64,000 nt of DNA from Chromobotia macracanthus (GCA_036877525.1 JAZGTH010000059.1:4030001-4094000), one strand, 5' to 3'; shown: positions 11,624-22,862, counted from the first letter of the stretch. Program-made: numbers and translations. The notes: generated by a model from the sequence alone, not told the origin.

Positions 11624-14600
11624 TAGTGGCAATCAAAACTGTCCTTTTGCAAATGCATAATCATTTACTAATTTAACTTTCAGTTGTATCAAGGTCACAA
11701 AACATGCCCTAAAGGCACAATATGCATGCTGGAAAAGCACTAGTAGGTAAGTGTATGTGAAGGTTCTTATACACTGTATGTCACCACCACCAAAACAAAC
11801 AAGGAGCTCACCACTCCTGTCTGGCAGCTTGACAACAGGTGTTGGGTGATGCAGATCAGTGCAGCCTGCCACACTGAAATCTAATCTGAAATCACATTCT
11901 CCACCATACAAAAGACTCCAGATTCCTCTGGAAGAAATGGATTGTAAGCCAGTGTTGTTGGTTCTATGTCTGCATGTAAAACAAGCTTGACAATTTGATA
12001 GTGATCTAAAGATGTTTTGATAAAAAGAGTAGTGATGTAATGAAAGATCCGGTCATGTACCTCGAATGCAGTGATTTCAAACAAAGTGACATGGCTTGAA
12101 TTTGTGTGTCAGAGGCTATCTACAACATATGAATATCAGACGACCTGACAGCAGTCTTGGATTTGCCTTATGCACATTGCCATTCAGACAATGTTTGAGC
12201 AATGAACTTCCAAAAGGCCAAGCAGATGCAACTAACAGTACATCTCTCCTCTCCACCTCAGGAGCACTTGAATAAACATCATGAGGCATCCTTCACCTCT
12301 TAACATGACTCTCTCCTCTGCCTTTCTCCAGCCATATTTCTTTATCTGTACCTCGACAGTCTGCAGAGCTACCTCTGACTGGTTAGGAATACACAAAAAT
12401 ACTATTATTTATTATTCAGCTCTTTTGGTTTATATAACTCACACTTTTGCAGAATACCAAGTGCTGCATTCTCAAACCGTGTTGAGGTAGCATTTGGAAC
12501 TATTGATTTCCAGTCTGCTGTTTTTTCTTTTCAGGCTGGTGTGAAAGATATCATCAAGCTGTTAGTCGGAGTTTGTATGCGTGTGTGCACTTGCACTTAG
12601 AGAAAAATGGCTGGTTCCACTCGGCCTGTTAATCAAATCCTTGAGTGGCTAAACTGCCTCTCCATCGAGACCGAAGAGGGACACTAGGCCTCATGCATAA
12701 AGATGCATTCCAAACACTCATTTTTCTCTGTCTTTAACTCTCTCTCTGTCCATCTAGATGCTGCTTCTCATCTCCATGGGCTGATAGACTCTTGAGAAGC
12801 AGGCAGACAAATGACCCTCACCGTCCCCACCATCCAGCAGATCCTTAATCATGGCCCCAGAAAAGCTGTTGATCCCTAAATAACAAGACCACCTCCACCA
12901 GTAATCACTTGCAGGCGTGGGGATAATTAGCACGTTTCTCTCTGTCTGCAAGCTGGAGAAGTGGATGAGGGCAAGTCTAAGAGGTTCTGTTATGGGGTCA
13001 TAGAACCTTAACCTTTAGCCCAAGAACAATAGGTTCTGCGCAAATATTTTAAAAGGTTCCTGGAATGCAAGGAGTAACGCTGCATTCTGTGAATCAGCTG
13101 CAGTTTCTCAGGCAGCGTACGTGACCACGCATTTCCTTGTGCCCACAGCTATGTATTGTAGGTGACACAATATCAGACAAACAATAAACATTCCTAGTAA
13201 AGATAAACATGACCCATTAGCGCTTACTGGAAACAGACTGGCGGTTTAACATTATCGGTGTATATATTACAAACGCCTCAGCAAATCATTGTTTCTATTT
13301 CCATCCTTGCTAATCTATAACGTTTATTTTTACGTATGATGTCATCATTAATGCACTGGTTTTGGCTGTCGAGGGAAATATAATTTGTCTAGTCAGAAGC
13401 TTGACGGAAAGTTTCCCTGAAAGCTTCCCTGAAATGTAGTCACACAGGCTTAATATTCACTCCTCCAGCTTATACGAGTCTGGTCTGTTTCCTTTACACG
13501 GACATCCTTCACTTTTGCACGCTCAAAAGGTTTTTACCTCTTTTATGTGCCTGGCTGCGCTTGTTATACACTTTTGTGTTTTATACAGCATTGTGTTTGC
13601 AAAGCATGTCGCTGGTTTCTTTTTTAATCGTGACATTTGCAAGCAAATCATTTTGAAGAAAATCTTGTGATATCACTAATGAAAAAATTTAAAAACAAAA
13701 ATATTTTATTATATAGATGTTGCATATGAAAATACAATTTTAAAGATTTTCTGCACTTGACTTTACAGTTTGCTTTCTCTGGAGATGCCAATTATCCTCA
13801 CAGTTTCTCGTTTCATCAAACTTATGTTTGACTATTCAAAAACCTACCAACTGCCAGTTTGATGCCGTCTTTGATCCACCTCTAGTGCAGAGAATAAATT
13901 ATAGAGCAATTGTCAGATTTCAAGGTGAAAGACATTTGGTAAACACAACACATATCAACACAGTGAAAATGAGGGTGAGTTTGGACCCTGCTTTAAACCT
14001 TAATGATCTTGTGAAAGGTGCTTCACTTTAACATAATGACTAAAACAGATAATAACTAAAAATCCCAGAATAATAGGTGAGTTGCGTATTGCATGTTTCT
14101 GTGTAATTTTCACAGCTAGTTGTTTATCAGACCTGTCATGTAAGCTTGTGTTTACAGCTTTTTTTAACAAAGAGACGGAATGCTGTACTGCACTACAAAT
14201 GCAAAACGCAGTAACTATGCCAACAATAAATTTGAGAAAAACGGCTTCAAAGCTTTTTACCAAATACGTGTACATGCACAAGTGCAATTTTCGCACTCTG
14301 TATTCTCTGTATCTGAGCATAGTTGAGTCAGACCCATTTATCACAAAACAGATCGTGGTTTAAGAGACCCAATTTCTGTGGTAATTCAATTTTGATAGTA
14401 TATAAACAGTTACTGCATTCTGCTTTTGCACAGCAGTATACGTCAACATAACATTTTTGGTGTGCATCGGAAGAAGCCTTTGCAAAGGGTACGGTATAAG
14501 CCGTATTCAAACATATCAGGAGAATGTGACTGTAAAGTTCCCACTTCAAAGAGACGTGGCTCAGCCTCTACATGAAAGCCCCTATTGCACCTCACTACTG

Positions 14601-17319
14601 CCTAATTACTGTCACCTGTCTAGAGGCTGACTGATCCGCTGTGTCTGGGTCTCCGATATAGAAAGCCAGCCTTACTGTTGGAGTAGTTACTCATTCCCAA
14701 CTACTGCACACCCCGCATACTTTTAGAAATCCAAAGAGGGAAGCAAGTAGGTGGGGAGATGAACAGAATCTTCTATTGTAATATCAGACGATGACTTGAC
14801 AGTGATTCAAAGTGTACACTAAATCTAGACAGTACTTGGTTTTTGACCTCTCCAATCACTGGCAGGGTACAGCGTACAGGAAATGCCAAGAACAATGGAC
14901 TGGTTTATGATGTCACACTGATACCAAAACAATGACTCATGCAGGGCTCAACAGAACATTGGCCGAGACGATTGTGAAAGAGTTTCAGGGCAGTTAATGG
15001 GCCCTGTTAGGATAGTGTTGTGTTATGTCATATTCTTGTGTTTTTACATTGTGTAATCATAAACATTAGTTTTCTTTAAAGAGACTAAACATTGCTGTTG
15101 CAAATTCTGCTAATTTAAGTCACCAAGGTAACGTTATGTAACCGACTAATATAGATGATATAGAGGTTGTCAGAATTGTGAGAATGATTTGTGATAGTCT
15201 TGGAGGCATCTGTTAAAATGTATTGAACTTTATAAACAAATCACCAAATGCTGCTGTTTTCCAGCAAGACTGTGTTTATGATTTTCTAGCATCATAGCTG
15301 TATAATTTCGATAATGTACGTTTAAAAAGTATTTTTTACAAATATAAAAATATGTTTCTATAAATGTATGTATGTATTTATTTTAGCAGGGCTTGCAGAA
15401 AGAAATCTGTATTGTTGGACCTGGTCCAGTGTTGCTTGCATGCTGATCTTTGCCATTGTATGAGCCAGTCGATAACCCAGTGAAAACCAAAACAGCTGAC
15501 CCGATCAGTTAAGTTGTAAAAAGTTCAGATCAGCTTTAACTCAACTAATGGTTTCACAAAGTTCGACAACCACTTTCACTGTGTGTCAACAGGATGGACC
15601 ACCGACATAGTGACTAATGGAGCCGGTTGCCTGGTTCAGCAGGGGCCACTGAGGTCAAACCTAAAGGAGGGGAAGGAAGGTGACACTGCACACAAATGCA
15701 CTGCATATCTGGGTAAGATAACTTTGTGACAGCTTATTTATCTTTAAGTGGGAGTCCTTATATTTCAACACATCCCTGAACTCAAAATGTGCTGAAAGAC
15801 CTGTTATCACTTCAAACGGGGGCCGGTACAGCAGGTTTGAAATCAAATGCCAAGGTGTTTCCCTCAGTGTAGGGTCAGTGATGAGGACATTGCAATTTAA
15901 AAGGGCAGGGGGATCTGGCAGGTATTCTCTAGTGTCACCAGATTTGTATTGGCACTAAAGTTTGCCCATCACCTTGGTTTTCTGGATCTTCCCCAATTGC
16001 AGAGAGAAACCAGAGAATGGGCTTGAGACTTGCAGTCAGAAGATATACTGTGAGAAAGCAGCTGTGCTCCTCAGAGTATTACATAATGAACATTTCAGTG
16101 TTTGCTGTCTAGAGAAATCCTGAATGCATTCAGCTGGAGCGAGCTCAGGGTGGACATTGAAGAAACACAATTACAGAATAGGATGAAACCAAAAGCAGGC
16201 CAAATGCCTGGTCTATGGGCTGTAGGGTGAAACTGGAAGATAAGCTCAGGGTCCGGAGAGGGTGGTGGGCTCTAGTGGTGAGGTGTGGGCCTATGAAATG
16301 GTGTCGAAGACCAACTTGAATTAAAATCCATTTTTAATTTTATCGTGTGCATACACTTCTACCCCAGCCCCCATCCACCGACCCATCTATCCACGTCTTT
16401 GTTTCTGAAAGTTACTGGGCTGTGAAATGCAAAAACTCACAGCATAGAATATGCAAGCAGTGTGATTCATTATCTTGTCAAACTGGGCTTCTCTGGGACA
16501 GACCAAGCTCAACATTTGAGATCCGCCCCGCCTTCGCCTCAGATTGCTGCCTGCAGCTTCTCTCTTGGGCTTATGTGACCCTGCTCAGACGTGTTCCAGT
16601 TCCACTGACTGTGATGTGTTTCTGCGGGTCAGTTGTCTGCCCTCCAGCTGCCAGTGAGCTTTGAGAGTATACGTTTGCCACATCTCAGATTCTCTTTCTC
16701 AGTCCCTAATGATATTCTATAAAAGCTATTGATAGAACTAAAAACAAGAGTAGCATCTCTGTCTCAGGTCTGTCACTGTTTGACAGTATTATAGGGAAAA
16801 CTGGGTCTCATGGGTTTTGACGGCAACACTTCAGGTTCAGGATAGGTGCATAACAATCAGACCCTGTCTCTGAATTTGCACAGCTCAAAGACATTTAGGG
16901 TGAATGATTCAAATTACTGATGGCAATGGAAACTTTCAGAACAGCACTCTAAAGAGAAGAACACTGTAAGGACAGGTTTGCCAGGCTTGCTAGACAAAGA
17001 GAAAGAGAGTGACCCATTTTCACTATGGCCCACAAAAAAAGCTCGCCTGTCAGAAGACTAAACACCAACAAAGGCCCACGTGGTGCTCTGGCTGATGGAG
17101 GACAGATGGATAGACGCAGACAAACAGACTCTGCCCCCACCCCCAACCTATCTCTAAGGTGATGCTTACTAATTGGCCAGGCTTTCTTGACTGCCTCTAA
17201 TGGTGTTGTTTACTGCCTCTGTCTCATTCCCTAGGCCACTCCACCTGCTTTTCCAGCCTCCAGTGAGAAGCTCTGAGAGTCGTACTGGGTGGCACTGCTC
17301 AGGGAGGGGGGTGAAAGCC
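11624..17319. other. Intron stretch, nothing firmly recognised
   Basis: This is 5.7 kb of unique sequence. AT-rich patches lie at 13670-13740 and 15300-15390. A perfect 10-bp inverted repeat (14561-14570 and 14621-14630) is discussed among the findings. Bases 12980-13070 carry AGGTTCT/AGAACCTT words seen in many decayed fish MITEs, too weak to call. No exon or RNA gene was recognised. Confidence 0.5.
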
Positions 17320-17770
17320 AATAGGGGCTCTGTTGTTGCACAAACAGCCGCTCTTTGAATTAACCCCGCTTGCGGGTCACCGGCGAAATAATTCCTCCCT
17401 TCTGTGCCCTAAGATACGTTGGCGAGCTGTGATTACAGTGAGCCTCCTGCTCACTCTTTTCCTCTGTGTTCTTTTCTCACTCCTCGACAGTGAAAGATCA
17501 CGTCTTTGTTCAAGTCGAGAGAGACGGTGCCAGCGGCCCGCATCCCTCACGGGGAATGGATACGGTGCATGTCGGGCCGAGAGAGGACTTCATCACGGTG
17601 GTGGACAACCTCTCGTCATCCCTGAGCACATCAGCTCTTTCACCCTCCCTCCTGCAGACCTTACGGCCCATTCCCGGTCTCAGCCTGAGCTCTGAAACTC
17701 AATTCACCCATATCGCATCCATTAAAGTCTGATTCATGCTCCACTCGCAAAGGGCCGAGCACGGCTATCC
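17320..17770 (+). other. CpG-rich stretch with a codon-like plus-strand ORF, unknown
   Basis: A strong pyrimidine tract and CAG acceptor end at 17490, followed by an open frame to TGA at 17730-17732 (80 codons). The frame is rich in G/C third positions and CpG codons, and encodes peptides such as KDHVFVQVERDG and EDFITVVDNLSSSL, which resemble no domain I know. It lies antisense within klf7 intron 1. The bias could mark a real exon, a retrogene fragment or a CpG-rich regulatory element. I do not recognise it and do not call a gene. Confidence 0.3.
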
Positions 17771-19129
17771 ATCTTGTCTCTCGCTTAAAGGGTGCTGTTT
17801 ACCTTCCACTGGCAGATCTAGGGCTAGGCTTTAAAACCATCCTAACCTGTAAAAGCATCAAATTTTAACTGTGATGTCACTCAGGAGAAAAGCTCTTATA
17901 TTCACCTGTCTACTGAACAAGGTCTTTTTTCTTCACGCTCACTTTCTTGCCATCAAATCAGACTTTTATTGTGTCCCGTTCCAGGGTGGCTGTCCCCCTC
18001 CTCTGCTGCTAGCTGAGACTGTCTCTGTTGTCTGCACCAGTGGCATAAAAACACATCTGCAGGTTGTATCTGCTCACAATATGAGATGGTTTTTGCTGTA
18101 GACATTGCAAGGCTAGTAAAACAAATGTATTCTGTCTTCGTTTTGCTCCATAGGGCACTAAGCAGCCAAAAGAAAAATGAATATGTATTTAAAATAATAA
18201 TAATAATAACAGAACACAACTCATCTCTATTCATCTCAACTCATCTCTCACCTTCTTCTGCTCTCTGTCTCGAGCACATGAGCAGATAAATGTAAAACAG
18301 CAAGAAAAACTGCAATCCCATGTGTGCTTGGACAGCCAATTCACCACACTGCAGGGAATGAAAGCCAGTACACCCACACACAAGCCACTGTTTGATATAA
18401 CCATGATGCTTTAAGTTAATTTATGCCAGAATTAGCAGATGAACCAGACCTGTTTGTCTTCCTGCAGCGCATACAATTCTGTTCTAAGCAATGAGATGAG
18501 CAAATGCCAGATCTGCATTTTCCTTTTTACTCATGCCAATATGTCTGTATTTGCATTTGCGACCAGATAATCTGTGTGTTGGTTTAGAAGTGCTTGTGGG
18601 GGTAGATCTGTTTCAAGTTCACACATCAGCGATAAATAACCACTCGCTGCATTTCCCTGCAGTTGAGCACATGGAATTGCAATGAGCTGAAGACAGCCGG
18701 TGCATGCGCGCAGAGACATGCATTGCCACATCGATTTCCAGAAGTCCTTCTTACCCTTTGGCTCTCAAATCACAAATCTTAGTATTAAATTGCTACTGTT
18801 TAATTTACAGCATGCCCAAATCCCGATGGTAACATTGCCGTAATCTGCTACTGGAAAACAATTATTGCCCAAAACACAATTAATTCAATCTCTTTATTTG
18901 CATTGATCTATAAAGAACTCTTCACTTAAAAACCCTGACAAAAAAACTGCGCACTGTTTGCGTCATTTTCAAATTCTGCTAGTATGCCAGAGAATCAAGT
19001 GAGTGACAGAGAATCAATAAGCTATGTCCAGAAAATGTAATATAATCGGGTATTAATTTGATCTCTTTAAGATTGTCAAGCAGAACAAGAGCAAAAATGT
19101 TGAGAACAGAAGAGAATGTGGATGCATCC
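17771..19129. other. Intron stretch, nothing firmly recognised
   Basis: Unique sequence with a short (TAA)n-like run near 18192-18208 and no convincing exon, RNA or transposon. Confidence 0.45.
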
Positions 19130-19782
19130 TCCTGGCATCCACTCGGTCCTCACGCGCGCACCCTCGCGGCGGAGGTAATACATTATACATGACGATCGGG
19201 AGCTGCTCGTAATATCGTCGGGCTGAAAAACACGAAGTAATCTGACAGATGCGAATGCATTATTTAATAACAAGTCACATATTGTTAGGCAGGCGCATGT
19301 GTTCTGTGACCAAACGACGTGCGCCTTAACAAATCGCCATCGAGTCCATTACAAGTAAAAGGTTCATGCATCATCTGGTTCTATAATAAACGCGTGTGAC
19401 TCTGTCAATGGGATATATTTTCCCCTAAGTATACAACAGAGATGTGTATAAAAGACTGCGCATCCCTTAAAGCGCACCGTAGACTACTCCAATAACTAAT
19501 TGCTTTCAATCTCCTGCCACCTTTAAAAAATAATGCGTTGCATTCGTTGTGCATGACTTAAAAAGAAGCGCTTGCATCGCGGCGAGTTTGATAGCAGCCA
19601 GTAAGCGGAATGGTTTGGAGAAGAAGAAAAAACAACGCGTTTTTAAGCACCGCTCATCCGCGTACGCCGTTACTTAACTAAAGTTGTGAAGGTTTCCATA
19701 AGACGCATGTGCGCACATACACTCGCCTTATTTACTAGTACTCCAGCGCCACTAACTAGCGTGCGTAAACTCCGGATCTCAC

Positions 19783-19884
19783 CTGCTGCCAGTTCTCCTC
19801 CAGCGACGGCATCGCCGAGAAGTAGCCCGTGTCGTGCACCAGCTGAAGTTCATGAAAAATACTGTAATTCGCCAACACGTCCAT
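19783..19884 (-). CDS. klf7: klf7 coding exon 1 (Kruppel-like factor 7, N-terminal activation domain)
   Basis: The minus strand reads ATG at 19884-19882 and stays open for 34 codons to a consensus splice donor (CAG|GTGAG, GT at 19782-19781), phase 0. The peptide starts MDVLANYSIFHELQLVHDTG and ends SLEENWQQ, which is the hallmark N-terminus of the KLF6/KLF7 pair. ANYS at residues 5-8, Leu15 and NWQQ at the end fit KLF7; KLF6 has PMCS, Ile and YWQQ there. Known for the family: KLF7 is a nuclear C2H2 zinc-finger transcription factor that binds GC/CACCC boxes and acts in neuronal differentiation; this segment is part of its acidic activation domain, and the fingers lie in later exons outside the window. 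Differences from the mammalian protein as I recall it are His11 for Gln and Met25 for Leu. Whether this is the klf7a or klf7b copy cannot be told. The assignment is very secure; only the paralogue is open. Confidence 0.94.
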
Positions 19885-20263
19885 GTCGATGCTCGCAAGC
19901 ACGAAAGCAAGTTGCTGTGATCCTCAAGTGTTGTCGTTCTTCTCAGCCCACCGTCAAAACGAGGGGACGCAAAAGAAGTCGTCGGATGCTCCGCGAAGTG
20001 TACTTTAAAAGCGCAAAGGGGGAAAAATGAAAAATAATTCTTGTCACTTAATTGCAATCCCCGCGAACTCTCAGATCCTCAGCCTGGGAGTGGGATGCAA
20101 ACTCTGTGACATGAATTGTCCACCTATTTCCGCATCGCCTGATTGCTCTGTCTCTTTTGCGCTATAAATTCCGGGTAGTCTTCTCTTGAATGCCGCGGAT
20201 CACCGAGGCAAGTTGCTGGGCTCGCTGTCTCAGGAACCTGGGAGCCGAGGGGGAGTGGCTTGT

Positions 20264-20272
20264 TGTCAATCA
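20264..20272 (-). promoter_or_regulatory. PBX-like motif TGATTGACA
   Basis: The minus strand reads TGATTGACA, the PBX half plus most of the MEIS half of the composite site. It overlaps the stop codon of the small upstream ORF 20289-20266. Confidence 0.3.
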
Positions 20273-20399
20273 ATTCCGTGCGTGACCATGTAAGGTAAAT
20301 AGGGTTGATGATCTCACTGGCGTTCAAGCAAGGCGGTGCTTAAATGGCCAAAAAGGAGGGGCCTAATCTGAGCATCGTAACGCGATTGGTTTACGGGAG

Positions 20400-20409
20400 C
20401 TGTCAATCG
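20400..20409 (-). promoter_or_regulatory. PBX/MEIS-like decamer
   Basis: The minus strand reads CGATTGACAG, one base from the classical PBX-MEIS composite site TGATTGACAG. A second, similar motif lies at 20264-20272. Both lie between the TATA-like element and the klf7 start codon. Confidence 0.3.
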
Positions 20410-20435
20410 GTCCGTAGATGGCAGTGAAAGGTGAG

Positions 20436-20445
20436 CTATTTTTAG
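20436..20445. promoter_or_regulatory. Perfect MEF2-type motif CTATTTTTAG
   Basis: The ten bases match the MEF2 consensus CTA(A/T)4TAG exactly and lie four bases from the TATA-like palindrome, on its klf7 side. MEF2 factors act in muscle and neurons, and klf7 is a neuronal gene, so the site is plausible. A ten-base match can also occur by chance, and it may overlap the core promoter. Confidence 0.35.
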
Positions 20446-20448
20446 AGA

Positions 20449-20458
20449 GCTATATAGC
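20449..20458. promoter_or_regulatory. Palindromic TATA-like element GCTATATAGC
   Basis: GCTATATAGC equals its own reverse complement, so a TATA core faces both ways. On the minus strand it would place initiation near 20425 and give klf7 a 5'UTR of about 540 bases. On the plus strand it would start transcription near 20485, away from klf7. It sits at the upstream edge of the CpG-rich block. No transcript data are available, so function is inferred from position. Confidence 0.4.
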
Positions 20459-20479
20459 GGCGGCAGCGAGCTGGCGTCG

Positions 20480-22133
20480 CTCATACGGTCGGAGAGAAGG
20501 CAACAAACCGAAGTGGTTGTAATGTTGCAGTATATAACATGGGGCAATACTACGTCTTTATGAAGCTATTGCAGTCGGAAAGATTACAGTAATGGCTACA
20601 CCACAGACCTGACGTTAAAGTTGCAAACTGTGTGTTTTAGATTGCACTGATTCTTGAGGAATATGGAGGGACGTGCTGGAAAAACACTATGATTAAAGGG
20701 TTCAGGGTAACTTTAAATAGTTTTAGCACTTTTTACAGCTTCGCCGCAAAAAAGCACCTATAATTGCAACTATTTCCGCCATTGATGGCATTGATTTACA
20801 ATACCGATCTCGTGTAAAGAGTCGGTATCACTTATCGGTGTTTTTTTTGCCATGTAAGCAAGCCAGGAACTGTTACGCACATTTTTTTCTTGTCTATGAA
20901 TCCATAGCCAAAATATGAAGAAAAAATGTGGAAAGTAATGGTTTTCTGTTTTCGTATCGCTGGTGTCAGGAGGTTGTGTGTTAATGGAAGTTGTGTGTTA
21001 CATGGGAGCTTCAATAAAAAGCAGAAGACTCATTGAAGTGTACAGAAGACATTTGGTGTATTCTCCTCTTTTGTTGTCAAGTAATGTTTTTTTTCATCTA
21101 ATTTATACCTCGAGCTTTAACAGGGATACCATGGTCTAGATGATAAAAAGACGATTTGTTGTAAAACCTCACCAAGCTCTGAGAGCTAAAAACTTTTTTT
21201 AACACTAATAATAGCTGACATGAACAGACTGGTGATGTTGGATTCTTTATGTCACACTACAAGTGTGTGAAATGAGCTTCACAGGTCAACAATTCAATTG
21301 TCAAGCTGTTTTTCTGGCTCTGCATGGCTACATGACTGCATGACTGAAACTTTCTTAAAATCTTACTTGATAAGAACAGATAACACTTGGTAAAACTTTT
21401 GGTCACCTAATTTTCTTTCAGAAGACTTCTGCACATCATATTTTATTATACTGAATGTGAGATCTTAAGCTGCTGGCTTGGAGGATTAATTTTCTTTGCT
21501 GTTTGCTTTACTGGAATCCTCCATCATTACTTTGGTAATCGAACAGTTTCTGTTTAAAATTAATTAGTACGACAGTAAGACATGGCAAATCAGTTAATAT
21601 AATCTGTAGACTGAGAGTGATAAAATACCAAGATAAAGTAATTAAATTACATGTTTGATGAACATGTACATTAAATACAAGCAGATTGTATTTAATTAAT
21701 GATTTCTTTATGTATTTTAGTTATTTTTTATGTTTCTTTTTTGGGGGGTGCAATGTCTCTAGTAGTAACTTCAGCCAACACAGGTTAATGTCTCACCTTA
21801 TAAAACGAAACTTCATAATTATGAAAAAAGTTATATAAGAGAAGTATTTAAAGTTACTTTCTTACATGTATTTAGCTAGTAGAGCCAGCTTAATATGATA
21901 TGCACCAGCAATGGCACTGACCTTTGCTGTATGAATTAAATTTATAATAAATTACATTGACAACACACCGGATAAAATATATGTAAATGTAAATGGTACT
22001 TCAGTTGCAATTAGTGACAGGTGACAGTAGAAAAGTGAAAGCCGGACTTTGCAACATAAAAGAGTGTTTTAGTTGCATTGAGTAATTGAGTTTGTATGTG
22101 TGTTGTGCTTGCTCTCTCTTCCGTCACTTCCCC
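20480..22133. other. klf7 upstream flank, nothing firmly recognised
   Basis: CpG density falls after about 20520 and the sequence becomes AT-rich (especially 21540-22000). Near 21974-22000 the words GGATAAAA and ATGTAAATGTAAATG resemble a much-reduced HE1 SINE tail, but this is too short to call. Confidence 0.4.
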
Positions 22134-22609
22134 AGGGGACAATGGTCTTTGTCTCAGTGGAGTACCAGGGCAGATGGTTGCTAGATTGGCTGTTTCAGGA
22201 CATTTTCCCTATTGATTTTTACAGGTTTCTCTGCCAGAGAGAATTAGCTGGAGTGGGGGTGGAGGTGCAAGTGGATGGAGGGACGGAAGATGTTCTCCAA
22301 GACCCTGTGTCTAAAAAAAATGTATACCTGAAGATACAAGCTAAACATCGAAAAGGATGTGATTTCCTGTGCTGCAGACCCATGTGGCCTAAGAGGGTCA
22401 GATGCCGTGGGACACAGCCAAGTTCTGTCTCTTACTCATTGGCCAGAGGGCTTTGCCAAGGGACCGAGTGTGCTGGAAAGAAGAAGCAGGTGTGTGCTTT
22501 GGTGTTGCTGCATGCTGGGTTAAGGGCAGGTGTGAGTCTGCCAGGCTTTGTGGCACAGCTGGGCTGTCGAAGCCCTGATGACTGTTTCATAACTCCCTCC
22601 CGTGGCTGA
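22134..22609 (+). other. Longest ORF of the window, of doubtful reality
   Basis: A good pyrimidine tract and CCCCAG acceptor end at 22134, followed within a few bases by an ATG at 22142 and a frame open to TGA at 22607-22609 (155 codons). The peptide begins MVFVSVEYQGRWLLDWLFQD, is rich in Cys, Arg and Gly later on, and matches no family I know. A possible GTGTGT donor lies at about 22491. With this much AT-rich sequence, one frame of this length is about what chance gives. Treat as unproven. Confidence 0.15.
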
Positions 22610-22862
22610 CCCTCTGTATCACTGAGTCTGGAACAGCTGGTTTCCACAGAGCCTAGGCCTAGCCAGGGCCAACCCAACACCTTACAAACTAGGCCATGGA
22701 CACCAAACAGATCATACACAGGGTGTCCTGCAGTTTCTACCTCACACTTTCTCTTTCAAGACTGAAGAGTTGAATTTTAAAAACTGTAAAAAAAAATATA
22801 TATATATATTCTCATGCTTAAAACTGAATGTACCCACAGACACTTATATTTAACAAAAAAAA

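Larger units (their letters stand above)
1..19782 (-). other. klf7: klf7 intron 1 (partial)
   Basis: The intron begins with the GT donor at 19782-19781 and runs to the left edge of the window without reaching exon 2, which in KLF7 starts with a TCLELERYL-like stretch that I could not find in any minus-strand frame. A first intron longer than 19 kb fits the known layout of vertebrate KLF7 genes, where intron 1 is very long. Its contents are listed separately. Confidence 0.85.
19885..20425 (-). other. klf7: Probable klf7 5'UTR with short upstream ORFs
   Basis: This is the sequence directly upstream of the klf7 start, CpG-rich and without repeats. If transcription starts downstream of the TATA-like element near 20449-20458, this whole stretch is 5'UTR. 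On the minus strand it holds small ATG ORFs that end before the main start: 20289-20266 (7 codons plus stop) and 20112-20071 (13 codons plus stop), plus minimal ones near 20373 and 20135. Such uORFs often dampen translation of transcription-factor mRNAs. The longer open frames here begin at TTG and are not convincing. The transcription start is not known, so the 5' boundary is an inference. Confidence 0.5.
19130..20480. promoter_or_regulatory. klf7: CpG-rich klf7 promoter block
   Basis: CpG dinucleotides become visibly dense from about 19140 (runs such as CACGCGCGCACC and CCTCGCGGCGG) to about 20480, unlike the CpG-poor DNA on both sides. The block surrounds klf7 exon 1. In methylated vertebrate genomes this is the usual signature of a promoter CpG island active in the germ line or early embryo. 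It holds a CCAAT box (ATTGGT on the plus strand, 20385-20390), GC/CACCC-type runs near 20355 and 20250, and the elements listed separately. The part 19130-19780 is the start of intron 1 and may carry intronic promoter elements. Confidence 0.75.

Noticed and set aside
1..19700. Search for klf7 exon 2 and for the mammalian KLF7 intronic microRNA
   Set aside because: No minus-strand frame continues with the expected KLF7 residues, and I found no match to the microRNA words I remember; both may lie outside the window or be absent in fish.
19779..20057. 92-codon minus-strand frame overlapping klf7 exon 1
   Set aside because: It starts at TTG, not ATG, and is a shadow of the klf7 frame with Arg/Trp-rich nonsense over the exon.
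20124..20327. 67-codon frame in the klf7 leader
   Set aside because: It begins with TTG; the real ATGs in this area open only very short ORFs.
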